Source: Verrucomicrobiota bacterium (GTDB lineage: Bacteria > Verrucomicrobiota > Verrucomicrobiia > Methylacidiphilales > JBCCWR01). Taken from it: a DNA stretch of 36,822 bases. The translations under genes were made by a program, and so were the position numbers. Shown here in pieces: positions 1 to 7,288 of the stretch. The first letter of the stretch is position 1. Each line of letters opens with the position of its first letter. The notes beneath the pieces were generated by a model, which did no database searches, had not been told where the DNA came from, and saw nothing but the letters and a program-made list of their open reading frames with translations. Location of the stretch: contig JBCCXA010000036.1 in the NCBI GenBank assembly GCA_039192515.1, positions 1-36,822 of the forward strand, read 5' to 3'.

Positions 1-143
1 TCTTGAAGATCTTCAAAATCATTGACTAGTTCTTCTATAGTATGATTATTGATTCGTCCTTCTCGGATGCAATTGCCTTTTTCATCTACTGTGTATCACA
101 CGCTATAGCCCTTATGATGGTCAATTCCGGTATAGAGCTTCAT
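1..143 (-). pseudogene. IS110-family transposase, N-terminal fragment with in-frame stop
   Basis: Reading leftward from the ATG at 143, the product begins MKLYTGIDHHKGYSV, then a TGA (96-98), then YTVDEKGNCIREGRINNHT, and runs off the window edge. The GID-H-K start, the 'VDEKG' turn and the following R-x-x-N are typical of the N-terminal RuvC-like DEDD domain of IS110/IS1111 transposases; the first catalytic Asp is in GID. An AGGAG ribosome site lies 6 nt before the ATG. The TGA at codon 16 breaks the frame, and TGA is a normal stop elsewhere in this window, so this is a dead or decaying copy. Only the N-terminus is visible, so subgroup and 3' end cannot be judged. The element abuts a truncated acyltransferase at 203-358 and may have cut it. 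Confidence 0.75.
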
Positions 144-149
144 CTTTGT

Positions 150-183
150 CTCCTGGTTGGGGGTTTCCTCATTTTCCCAGGAG
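150..183 (-). promoter_or_regulatory. Hairpin covering the IS110 transposase ribosome site
   Basis: CTCCTGG at 150-156 is the exact complement of CCAGGAG at 177-183, giving a 7-bp stem with a 20-nt loop. On the transcribed (minus) strand the 3' arm is CCAGGAG, which contains the AGGAG ribosome site of the transposase. In full-length read-through RNA the site would be paired. Sequestration of transposase translation starts is known for several IS families. IS110 leaders can also hold a bridge RNA, but I cannot tell whether this one does. Confidence 0.45.
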
Positions 184-202
184 TTGGTCTCCTTGAAAGT
201 CT

Positions 203-358
203 TCATTCTTTCATGTTACCTGACTCATGAAAAATCTCCTGCTCTTTACAAAAGACCTGCTGCCTCAGTGCCCAAAAGCTCTCTAAATCTTCACGGGTTT
301 GTGCTATTTTGAAAATAAAATCAGGTGGATCATATCTTTTCACAGATTCAAAAAGCAT
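203..358 (-). pseudogene. N-terminal fragment of a GNAT-type acyltransferase
   Basis: A 51-codon frame missing from ordinary size cut-offs, with ATG at 358 and TGA at 203-205. It contains FKIAQTREDLESFWALRQQ followed by VFCKEQEIF. This resembles the opening strand, helix and 'LR..VF..EQ' motif of GNAT acetyltransferases, especially the MSMEG_0567/Sll0786-like group, where an acidic D-x-D-E-x-D stretch should follow. Here the similarity stops after HES and the frame ends six codons later, just before the leader of the IS110 fragment. I read it as a gene truncated by insertion or deletion. There is no good ribosome site, and an in-frame TGA lies four codons upstream of the ATG. The subfamily assignment is from memory of the motif and is tentative. 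Confidence 0.5.
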
Positions 359-454
359 GATTCTAATTCAGCAAAATTTATGCCATGGGTCAGTAGGCTA
401 ATGTTACCTAGCAAACTTGGGAATAAATTTCCAAGAAAACGAGCTGCCCTGACA

Positions 455-631
455 GCTAAATAGCACGATGCCATAAAAGTTGAACAAGATGCTAAGACTC
501 TTGATCCGCCAATGGGAAAAGAGTGCACGAACATGTATACTCAAGTTATAGCTTGAGCACGTTGGCTATTTTTTGGGGCCCAGATCCTACCAGAGTCTAT
601 AGCTCCTTATGGTGTCATGTGGGCTTAACTT
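455..631 (+). repeat. TIR-bearing dispersed repeat, copy 1 (MITE-like)
   Basis: One of four related intergenic sequences. The left arm has GATGCCATAAAAGTTGAAC, then an AAGATG block and GGGAAAAGAG; the right arm has AGATCC..CAGAGTCTATAG and TTATGGTGTCATG, ending GGGCTTAAC. The two ends are imperfect inverted repeats of each other (about 455-480 against 604-631). Blocks and order match copies at 5036, 10203 (opposite strand) and 31017. This is the most diverged copy, and its boundaries are good to a few bases. Its right end contributes the stop codon of the minus-strand gene at 630-2408. Confidence 0.6.
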
Positions 632-2408
632 ATTTTTTACTATTATCTAAGTTGTTCCTTCTATTTCTCACTCGAGCTAAACCTCTCCCCCCACTTATAA
701 TGAGAGAACCATCTTCCAAAATGATTAAATTATTACCAGCATCATAAAATTCTCCTCGCTTGATGCGGTAATCGGAACGACGAAAAATCTTGTTCCCTTT
801 AAAATCTATAACGGGCTTACGAAATGGTGCATTACCTAGCTCTGCTCTGATCACCTGTTCTCCGGCGTATCCTTCATGATCGGACCATAATCGGTATCCA
901 TAAAAATAGGTCTTACCTGTCTTTAGCTCTGCCCCGGTTCCATAGACCCTATTGCCCCCTCCGCTGATTGTGGGAACGCCACTAAATTGAACATCTGGAT
1001 CCTGCCAAGTTATCTCAAACTTCTTACTTTTTGCTTCATACTCCAAGGCAACAATCCCGGTAGCAAAATCCGCTTCTGCATCAGGGGAGAGCAACCAACT
1101 TGCTGGACTTCCCTCTGGAATTTCACCTCCCGGCGGAACCATCAAACCATTTGGTAAGTATCCGCTATAGTTAGCTATGACTATTGTTTGTCCAAATGCG
1201 GCTGGTGAATTTTCTACCGTCTTCAACCAATCTGGCAAATTTGCCTTGATAACTTCAGGCTGGTCCTTAGACAGATGATCCTCCCGGCGAACCGCTACCA
1301 ATATGGAAGGGCTATCATCAACATCTGCTATAATAAGACCATTCATCAGACTGATTACCGCTGCCTTGGTTTCAACCAAGATAACAAACTTATCCCCCGA
1401 CTCCGTATTGACCAATGTTGGAGTCGTCCCGGTCCTTCTACGAATATTGAGCTCCCTTTTCCAAGAGCGAATAAGCTTCCCGCCTGCCCTATCCCACGTC
1501 GCCTTGATCATCGCTTGCTCGGTGGCCACATAAAAAGCTGAACGGTTTTTATCGAGACGTTCGACAGCTCGAGCATTCGTAGAAATCCCCTTGTCTATAA
1601 ACACAGCCGCTATTGGCTCAAATCTCCCATCTAAAATCACTAGATAGGTCCGCTTGACCCCCTCTTCCTCAAAAACGACTGAGACACCCCACTCACCAGT
1701 ATAGGTTGGAGTCAGCTCCGTAAAGCTATACCTTTTAAGCATCTTGCTCTCATCTAAATGACATAGATTTGCTACATCAGCTGTATTCATCACTACTAAA
1801 CGCTCTAAAGAAATTCCCTGATCAAGCTTGCCTGATTGTGCCGGATCATCTTGAAGAAAGAGAAAACTTGGCTCCCTACTTTGCTTTTTGAATAGGCGTT
1901 CCCCACCAAACCCATCCTGATCCGGAATAATGACTCGACCATCATCCAACGCTACCAAATTCCAAGGAATGGAAACAGGCAAGCGGTTAACCACAAATCT
2001 ATCCAATCCCTCAAAGCGATCCCCATCCACCACAAAGCGGTAAGCATCCGTCAAACTTACTCCCCAAACAGTTACCGCTTGCGGTAAATCATAGCGCCTT
2101 CTGCTTACTACATGCCAGGGTGATGTTCCGACATCCTTACCAATAGCATCTTCAAAATCCAGCAACTGAACCTCTAGCTCATTATCCATTGGACCCCTCA
2201 TCCAAGTCGAAGCCTGTCTAGCCAATGCAAAATGCCCCATAGCGCTGGGGCTAGCATTCAAGGCCTGAGGATTTTCTATGAAATAATTTTTTGCCGCTTT
2301 CTCAGCCTCATTCAATGGCTCTCGAAGACCAGACTCCGCTTTCACAAACGTAGCAATCCCTATAGAAAAAACAGCAAGAATACTGGAAACAAGAAATCCT
2401 GTTTTCAG
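630..2408 (-). CDS. Exported protein of unknown function, apparent CTG start
   Basis: No family recognised. The open frame contains many short beta-rich stretches and repeated 'D-G-R/E-D-G' turns (for example ALDDGRVIIPDQDGFGG and ILEDGSLIISGG), which suggest a beta-propeller or beta-sandwich exported protein. The first GTG is at 2345, but the frame continues upstream with LKTGFLVSSILAVFSIG, then IATFVKA and ESG, a convincing signal peptide with cleavage after VKA. No ATG, GTG or TTG precedes it. The only plausible start is CTG at 2408, 9 nt after a GAAAAGG ribosome site, giving 592 aa. The preceding PEP-CTERM gene ends in the same frame with TAG two codons before this CTG, so the pair is tightly coupled. 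The C-terminal RNRRNNLDNSKK and TAA stop lie against repeat copy 1, so the tail may not be original. Confidence 0.7.
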   Translation of the reverse strand: MKTGFLVSSILAVFSIGIATFVKAESGLREPLNEAEKAAKNYFIENPQALNASPSAMGHFALARQASTWMRGPMDNELEVQLLDFEDAIGKDVGTSPWHVVSRRRYDLPQAVTVWGVSLTDAYRFVVDGDRFEGLDRFVVNRLPVSIPWNLVALDDGRVIIPDQDGFGGERLFKKQSREPSFLFLQDDPAQSGKLDQGISLERLVVMNTADVANLCHLDESKMLKRYSFTELTPTYTGEWGVSVVFEEEGVKRTYLVILDGRFEPIAAVFIDKGISTNARAVERLDKNRSAFYVATEQAMIKATWDRAGGKLIRSWKRELNIRRRTGTTPTLVNTESGDKFVILVETKAAVISLMNGLIIADVDDSPSILVAVRREDHLSKDQPEVIKANLPDWLKTVENSPAAFGQTIVIANYSGYLPNGLMVPPGGEIPEGSPASWLLSPDAEADFATGIVALEYEAKSKKFEITWQDPDVQFSGVPTISGGGNRVYGTGAELKTGKTYFYGYRLWSDHEGYAGEQVIRAELGNAPFRKPVIDFKGNKIFRRSDYRIKRGEFYDAGNNLIILEDGSLIISGGRGLARVRNRRNNLDNSKK

Positions 2409-2414
2409 ATCTAA

Positions 2415-3068
2415 CTACCTTTTCTTAAAGGCCCTAAACGCTAAGGCTGCTAGCCCCATGAACAGTAGTGCATAAGTTGAAGGCTCTGGAATGACATTCA
2501 ACTGAATATTTTCAATTGTGGCGACAAAGACTGAAGAGTTACCATTTAGGTAAACGAACCTGCTATCATCTAGGTTTTCTAGGTCGAGGTTATCTGCACT
2601 AAAATCATCTGAACCAAATAACTCATTGGGATCTGTCAGATCAAAGAGATCAATACTGACTCCTTTATCTATATCCCCCTCTTCTCTTAACACAAAAGAA
2701 AGCTGCTGTTCGTCTGAGACAATATCATACATAAAAATGCCAGGAGTAAGACCATCTCCTCCTGTTGAGTCCAGGGAATCAAAGGACACAAGTTCATCAC
2801 CCGTATCAAACTGGATCATGTAACCAGGTATTCCGAGTCCTCCATAAAGGTAAGCGGCGACTGATGAACTTCCAAATGAATCTGTAGGCAAGGTATCGAG
2901 GTCCACTCGAATCTCACCCGCAATAAGATCATCTATTTCTACAATGGGGAAAGATGAATTAACCGCTTGGACCCTAGCATCAAATTCAAACAGAAGGACA
3001 ACAGCCGACCCCGAATGTGACAGCCCAGCACATAATATAATGAGCGCTACATACTTCTTAATGTTCAT
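2415..3068 (-). CDS. PEP-CTERM sorted exported protein
   Basis: 217 aa. It starts with a signal peptide (MNIKKYVALIILCAGLSHS, cleavage near GSA) and ends with a complete PEP-CTERM signal at residues about 192-217: IPEPSTYAL, a hydrophobic helix LLFMGLAALAF, and the basic tail RAFKKR. Such proteins are recognised by an exosortase/archaeosortase-type sorting system (EpsH/XrtA class) and moved to the cell surface or the matrix. No exosortase is in the window. The mature part is acidic, rich in D, S and L, and of no known domain; residues about 145-175 are a run of D-L-E-D repeats that could bind cations. An AGG precedes the ATG. It is probably first in a two-gene unit with the exported protein that follows. 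Confidence 0.85.
   Translation of the reverse strand: MNIKKYVALIILCAGLSHSGSAVVLLFEFDARVQAVNSSFPIVEIDDLIAGEIRVDLDTLPTDSFGSSSVAAYLYGGLGIPGYMIQFDTGDELVSFDSLDSTGGDGLTPGIFMYDIVSDEQQLSFVLREEGDIDKGVSIDLFDLTDPNELFGSDDFSADNLDLENLDDSRFVYLNGNSSVFVATIENIQLNVIPEPSTYALLFMGLAALAFRAFKKR
2418..2424 (-). promoter_or_regulatory. Ribosome site supporting a CTG start
   Basis: GAAAAGG on the minus strand sits 9 nt before CTG (2408-2406) and inside the last codons of the upstream PEP-CTERM gene. This spacing fits the CTG. TTA, two codons earlier, would be only 3 nt away. It is the main argument for initiation upstream of the annotated-style GTG at 2345. Confidence 0.45.
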
Positions 3069-3269
3069 TCAAACCTACTTTGTTACCTCTATATCAGATG
3101 ATCCCATAGCGCACCATGACAATTCAATACGAGTGTTACTTGTTTCGTGATTATCTTATGACTTCATCTTCATAATAATCCAGAAAATAAAGCCCGGGCT
3201 ATACATAAGAAATAGAATGAATAGCAAGGTAGTGAGATAATCCTTAGACAACCTCTATTTCTGAATTAT

Positions 3270-4352
3270 CTATTTTCGAAAGGCATCTAGAGCTGGCAAC
3301 CTTTGGTCTTCGTCATTGAATAGGGCCAGTCTTCCACCTTTCCATACATAGAGACCTTTCGTCAGAATTGATTCCGGATACCACCAAAGCACCCCCTTAC
3401 CCAAGCTATTGGGGGTTGTTTTTACTGTTTCCAGAAGCGTTTCCAAGTATTCTTTTTGACCCTGAGGACTCTCTGGAAATTCCAAATTGGCGAGGGGCTC
3501 TCCGCTATGCCACGGGTAAGCTGTTTCAACAACCACAATTTCCTTTTCGAATGTCTTGGCAGTTGTCTGCAAATTGGCTTTAAGATCCTCGATAGTGCCA
3601 TGGTGCCAAGGATAATAGCTTAGGGCAATCATGTCATACTCGACCTGGTGCTTTTGGATATTGCTAAAAAAGAATGCGGTTTTCTCTGCACTACCACCCG
3701 TCGCTATATGGATCATGATTTGCACCGCTTCTGTTGCTTGGAGAGGTTGCTTCACACCACGAATCCCCGCTTTCAATAAGGTGGTAAAATCTTGCCACCC
3801 ATTCTCACTTTTGGACCATTTACCATCAGGCCAGAGAAAACCCCTATTGATTTCGTTTCCCACCTGCACGTATTCTGGCAGAGATCCGGCATCTCTCATT
3901 CTAGAAATGACGTTTGCAGAGTATCTCTCAACAATTGACTCAAGCTCGCTGAAGGAGAGATCTTTCCAAGCATTTGGCTTGCACTGCTGACCAGGATCAG
4001 CCCAAGTATCTGAATAATGAATATCCAAAATAATGGATGCACCAGCCCTCTTAACACGCTTGGCTAACTTAACAACGTAATCCAAATCCTGAACAACAGC
4101 ATTCTTCCCGATGGGATTGACAAAAAGACGCAGTCTAAAGCAATTGCAACCATTTCGCATCATGATTACTAGGGCGTCATTGGGTTCTTCGTTCTCTTCA
4201 TAAACAGCACCAAGCTCTTCAAATTTGGGTAACATGGAAATGTCGCCGCCTTTTAGAAAATAATCGGGTTTTGCAGAGTATTCAGCAGAAACAGCAAATC
4301 TTGGCTCTAGCAAAAAACCTAAACTTGTTATTACAAAAAGATATTTGATCAT
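3270..4352 (-). CDS. GH53 arabinogalactan endo-beta-1,4-galactanase
   Basis: Secreted glycoside hydrolase family 53 enzyme that cuts beta-1,4-galactan chains of type I arabinogalactan or pectin side chains. A signal peptide (MIKYLFVITSLGFLLEP..AVSA) is followed by one (beta/alpha)8 domain. Family landmarks, numbered from the ATG at 4352: FLKGGDISMLPKFE (about 33-46), NCFRLRLFVNP, ILDIHYSDTWADPGQQ (about 108-123), QVGNEIN with the acid/base Glu at about 167, ALSYYPWHHG, VVVETAYPW with the nucleophile Glu at about 276, and GVLWWYPE. All catalytic motifs are intact and about 360 aa is the normal length. The frame extends to a GTG at 4361, but ATG 4352 has an AAGAG ribosome site. It stands alone, with no galactoside transporter beside it. 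Confidence 0.92.
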   Translation of the reverse strand: MIKYLFVITSLGFLLEPRFAVSAEYSAKPDYFLKGGDISMLPKFEELGAVYEENEEPNDALVIMMRNGCNCFRLRLFVNPIGKNAVVQDLDYVVKLAKRVKRAGASIILDIHYSDTWADPGQQCKPNAWKDLSFSELESIVERYSANVISRMRDAGSLPEYVQVGNEINRGFLWPDGKWSKSENGWQDFTTLLKAGIRGVKQPLQATEAVQIMIHIATGGSAEKTAFFFSNIQKHQVEYDMIALSYYPWHHGTIEDLKANLQTTAKTFEKEIVVVETAYPWHSGEPLANLEFPESPQGQKEYLETLLETVKTTPNSLGKGVLWWYPESILTKGLYVWKGGRLALFNDEDQRLPALDAFRK

Positions 4353-4437
4353 AGAAACCACTCTTTTCGAACTTCTACCTATTGTGTAACAAAAAATACA
4401 GGGGGCATTGACTATTACGTATCTGACTTAATATTCC

Positions 4438-5034
4438 TCATTCCACAACACGTGCCAAGATCTCATGATGTCTCTTGTCTCGAGGAACGCTTGGACCATT
4501 ATAAGCTGCCCAAAGAAACTCTTTACTGATGACTCTTTTTTTTGCTTCAGCCCAATCCTGAAGTTTCACTTTAGCCTTTTCCCTCATTTCCTTAGTATCA
4601 CTTCCAATGTATTTATAGGCCACGAACTGCCCTCCCTTTATCTTGTCTATTTTGACACTTTTGGAATTAGGCTCTGGTATCTCACTGCTACCGTTTTGAT
4701 ATTCTTCAGGGAGAACGAAATACATGCGCTGCTCTTCTCCTTCCATATCACCGAAAACCGGAGTAGTCATAGCAATTTTAGTATCTGAACGGTTGTCCCT
4801 GGAGATGTATCCAAAAAGCTTCATGAAACTACTATTGAGCCCTTTACCCATCTTTGCCGATGCCACATAAAGATCGTCATACAAACGAATCTCTAAGCTC
4901 CCCTCTTTAAGCAAAACATCGTATCTGGCAGTCTCATAGTCCTCTTCCTTACTCGAACTACAACTCATCACCATGCTTAAGCATGGCAAGTAGAAATAGA
5001 TGGCGATATTTTTCAGTTTGTTGCCAATTAGCAT
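4438..5034 (-). CDS. SOUL-family haem-binding-like lipoprotein
   Basis: A short SOUL/HEBP domain protein. Motifs: YDVLLKEGSLEIRLYDDLYV (opening strands), FMKLFGYISRDN, KIAMTTPVFGDM, the typical 'I-A-M-T-x-P-V' signature, and MYFVLPEEY. SOUL proteins bind haem or other hydrophobic ligands; bacterial roles are unclear. From ATG 5034 the N-terminus MLIGNKLKNIAIYFYLPCLS, then MVMSC, reads as a lipoprotein signal with Cys at residue 25, so the protein is probably membrane-anchored. The frame stays open up to 5091, but those 19 codons lie inside repeat copy 2, so I place the start at 5034, directly against the repeat. No good ribosome site precedes it, which leaves the start, or even expression, in some doubt. 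Confidence 0.82.
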   Translation of the reverse strand: MLIGNKLKNIAIYFYLPCLSMVMSCSSSKEEDYETARYDVLLKEGSLEIRLYDDLYVASAKMGKGLNSSFMKLFGYISRDNRSDTKIAMTTPVFGDMEGEEQRMYFVLPEEYQNGSSEIPEPNSKSVKIDKIKGGQFVAYKYIGSDTKEMREKAKVKLQDWAEAKKRVISKEFLWAAYNGPSVPRDKRHHEILARVVE

Positions 5035-5035
5035 G

Positions 5036-5312
5036 TTTAAACCCGAATGATGTGAGGGAAGTTGAACAAGATGCAGAAAAGCTTGAGCCACAAGAAAAAG
5101 AGAGTCAACGAAGATTTATCAATCGCATCGTCTGAGGGTAGCTCTTACAAGCAAGGGAAGGCATAACTACCAAGCGCGCGAAGCGTCAATCCAGATAGAG
5201 GTCGGATATGGATCTCAATAAGGTGATACCTCTAGCAGACTCCATATTTCTTAAGGACAAGATATTGGACAAATCTTTGAGTCTCTATGACATCATTCAA
5301 ACTGAAATTAAC
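5036..5312 (+). repeat. TIR-bearing dispersed repeat, copy 2, with an extra internal segment
   Basis: Left end AACCCGAATGATGTGAGG; right end GAGTCTCTATGACATCATTC, then AAACTG. The ends are inverted repeats of each other around GAATGATGT/ACATCATTC. The left arm GAAGTTGAACAAGATG, then AGCTTGAGCCACAAG, then AAAGAGAGTC, matches copies 1, 3 and 4. The right arm ATACCTCTAGCAG..ATTTCTTAAGGA matches copies 3 and 4. Between them lies about 90 bp (about 5125-5215) absent from the short copies. It ends in ATATGGATCTCAATAAGG, which copy 4 also has just after its cargo. It abuts the start codon of the SOUL lipoprotein. Confidence 0.7.
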
Positions 5313-5444
5313 CCCTTTTCTCTAAAACCACAGCCTTTATAGATTTTTTTCTATTCCTTTTTACTTACATGGCTTACTCAGTCCTTACCTGATACCTCAT
5401 ATGGAAAAATAAATAAGGAAACAGTAACTATTAAGGATTTCATT

Positions 5445-6272
5445 TTACGCCTGAATCGCTGCTTCTTTCGCCAAAATAACCTTTTTACGTGTTCTGCCCC
5501 AGCGGTAACCCTCAATGATACCAGTCCTTCGAATAACTCGATGACATGGGATGATAAAGCCCACCGGATTGGATCCACAGGCTGTTCCCACCGCTCGTGC
5601 AGATTGTGGATTTCCAATGCTTCTTGCTACCTGCCCATAGGTGCAAACATGGCCTTCGGGAATACGGAGTAGTGCCTTCCAAACTTTCAACTGAAAGGCA
5701 CTGGCCCTTACCCAAAGACGCAATGGTTCATTCTTCTTATAAGAAGATTTGAAAATTCTCTTGCACAATTCTCTGGCTTGAATGGTTGACTGGCGATATT
5801 CGGCTTTGGGCCATTGGGCCAATAATTCAGCTGGTATGGAATCAGATGCATTGTTATCATGAAATGCGAGATGGCAAACGCCTCGCTCTGACCATGCTAA
5901 ACTACAATGACCAAATATACTTTTTGAATAACCCCAAGTAATCACTAGTCCTTTACCTCGTTTTTTGAACTCTCCAGGTGAAACTCCTTCCAGTGTCACA
6001 AAAAGATCATGTAATCGCCCTGGACCTGACAACCCTACTTCCAGAGAAGTATCTAAAACACTCGCAGAATGACGCAATCTAGCCTTTGCATCCTCTACAG
6101 TCAGATATTTTAGAAACTGTTTTGGGGTCACTCCCGCCCAGCTATGAAACAGTCGATGAAATCGCGAAACACTAAGATCAACCATACCTGCTAAATCAGC
6201 TAAATGAGGTTGCTTAGTGTAATGGTTATCGAGATATCGTATGATTTTTTCAATTCTATCATAATCAGTCAT
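5445..6272 (-). CDS. Ada-like protein: AraC-type HTH fused to O6-methylguanine-DNA methyltransferase
   Basis: 275 aa. Residues about 1-105 form an AraC/XylS helix-turn-helix pair (YLDNHYTKQPHLADLAGMV, then SRFHRLFHSWAGVTPKQFL). Residues about 115-275 form the methyltransferase that moves the methyl group from O6-methylguanine to its own Cys in a suicide reaction. The acceptor is Cys243 in IPCHRVI, followed by EGYRWGRTRKK. In E. coli Ada an N-terminal Zn domain with Cys38 senses methylphosphotriesters; that domain is absent here, and the HTH begins at residue 5. This shorter layout is common in many bacteria. It could still regulate by an unknown cue, or the HTH may simply help DNA binding. 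It is monocistronic, with a clean ATG and a TAA stop. Confidence 0.93.
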   Translation of the reverse strand: MTDYDRIEKIIRYLDNHYTKQPHLADLAGMVDLSVSRFHRLFHSWAGVTPKQFLKYLTVEDAKARLRHSASVLDTSLEVGLSGPGRLHDLFVTLEGVSPGEFKKRGKGLVITWGYSKSIFGHCSLAWSERGVCHLAFHDNNASDSIPAELLAQWPKAEYRQSTIQARELCKRIFKSSYKKNEPLRLWVRASAFQLKVWKALLRIPEGHVCTYGQVARSIGNPQSARAVGTACGSNPVGFIIPCHRVIRRTGIIEGYRWGRTRKKVILAKEAAIQA

Positions 6273-6468
6273 TATTTAAACATAACCTATCATGCCACCC
6301 GTTTCTTGCTGATAATTGAGCATAGCACTGGTTGGATCAAAGTATCATTTGCTATAGTTTTAAATTTCCATGCCTTCAGGTTTGTAAAGAATCGTTTTCC
6401 ATCCTTACCCTAGAAGCGGTCTCATAAATGGTGTGTACAGATAATTAGATGTGTTTAAATAAGAAGGG

Positions 6469-7238
6469 GTGGATTTGACAGATATGCAGTGGGAATACAT
6501 TAGAAAATACCTTCCAAAGCATAGAGTAAGAAAAGACGGAAAAGGGCGACCCTGGAGTAATCCGCGTGATGCCCTTAATGGGATTATATGGATCCTTAAG
6601 ACAGGAGCGCGTTGGAAGGACCTTCCGGAGAGATACGGAGCTTATCAAAGGGTTCATGGCAGGTTTCAAAATTGGGGAAAGCCACGAGTTATGCAGAAAG
6701 TATGAGAGGCATTGGCGCGTGACCTCAAAGAACGGGCTGAGATAGATGTTAGTGAATGTTTTATTCATGGAAGCTTTGTTCCTGCAAAAAGGAGGGCTCT
6801 GGCATCGAGCTTACCAAGCGGGGTAAGGGCTCAAAGGTCATGGTGGTGGCAGACGCTCATGGTTTACCTCTCGCCTTATGCGCGCAAAGCGCTCAACCTG
6901 CAGAAGTAAAACTAGTGAAAGAAACTCTTAAATGTTGCCCTCGAGGAATGAAACCTAAGTGGCTTATCGGAGATAAAGCATACGATAGTGATCCCTTTGA
7001 TATAAAGTTGAAGATAAAGAAAATGAAGATGATTGCTCCACACAAGAGTAATAGAAAAAAGGCTGCAACTCAGGATGTTAGAGAACTAAGGCGCTATAAA
7101 CGTAAATGGAAGGTAGAACCCTTCAACGCATGGCTCCGAAATTTTAGAAGGATAGTTGTTCGATGGGACTTCTATCAAGAAAATGATACTGCTTTCCTTT
7201 ATCTAGCTGCTTTTCTTATCCTTTGGAAATATTTATGA
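6469..7238 (+). pseudogene. IS5-family transposase, two-frame, with TGA nonsense codon
   Basis: GTG start at 6469 after AAGAAGGGG. The first frame gives the N-terminal DUF4096-type domain (MDLTDMQWEYIRKYLPKHR, then GRPWSNPRDALNGIIWILKTG and WKDLPERYG). After TGA at 6703-6705 it continues in the same frame as EALARDLKERAEIDVSECF, then IHGSFVPAK. A -1 shift at the A5-G run (6786-6791) joins it to KEGSGIELTKRGKGSKVMVV. The DDE residues are the Asp in IDVS, the Asp in LIGDKAYDSD and the Glu in WKVEPFNAWLRNFRR. IS427-type elements normally express transposase by such a frameshift, so the shift may be functional. The TGA, at a position that is probably Trp in relatives, is the real lesion. Confidence 0.85.
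6784..6795 (+). other. Probable -1 programmed frameshift site in the IS5-type transposase
   Basis: GCA-AAA-AGG-AGG in the first frame becomes AAA-AAG-GAG after one step back. The join restores a continuous transposase (FVPAK then KEGSGIELTKRGKGS). The A5-G run, followed at once by an AGGAGG-like stretch, is a plausible slippery site. It is not proof, since a single-base deletion would look the same. Confidence 0.5.
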
Positions 7239-7288
7239 GATCACTTCTAGTCATTTGACAAGTGCAAGCATTCCGACTAGTTGACACC

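Larger units (their letters stand above)
6410..7250 (+). mobile_element. IS5-family (IS427-like) insertion sequence with TIRs and CTAG ends
   Basis: The left end 6410-6429 reads CTAGAAGCGGTCTCATAAAT. The right end 7231-7250, reverse complemented, reads CTAGAAGTGATCTCATAAAT: 18 of 20 bases match as terminal inverted repeats. The outermost CTAG at both ends may be the target duplication (IS5-type elements favour CTAG-like targets), in which case the element proper is 6414-7246. It carries one transposase reading frame pair. It sits between the Ada-like gene and a methyltransferase/glycosyltransferase pair without visibly breaking a gene. Confidence 0.85.

Noticed and set aside
42..230. Plus-strand 62-codon ORF at the left edge
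   Set aside because: It is the complement of the IS110 transposase start and leader, and has no ribosome site or known motif.
340..534. 64-codon minus-strand ORF over repeat copy 1
   Set aside because: It overlaps the repeat and lacks motifs or a ribosome site; the acyltransferase-like fragment is in a different frame.
3185..3205. AGCCCGGGCT palindrome between the PEP-CTERM and GH53 genes
   Set aside because: A loop-free 10-bp palindrome without a T-run or conserved partner. No basis for calling a terminator or operator.
1..7250. TGA reassigned to Trp, suggested by in-frame TGAs in two transposases
   Set aside because: Intact genes here (for example tatD) end at TGA, and no housekeeping gene contains an in-frame TGA. 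Decayed elements explain it better.
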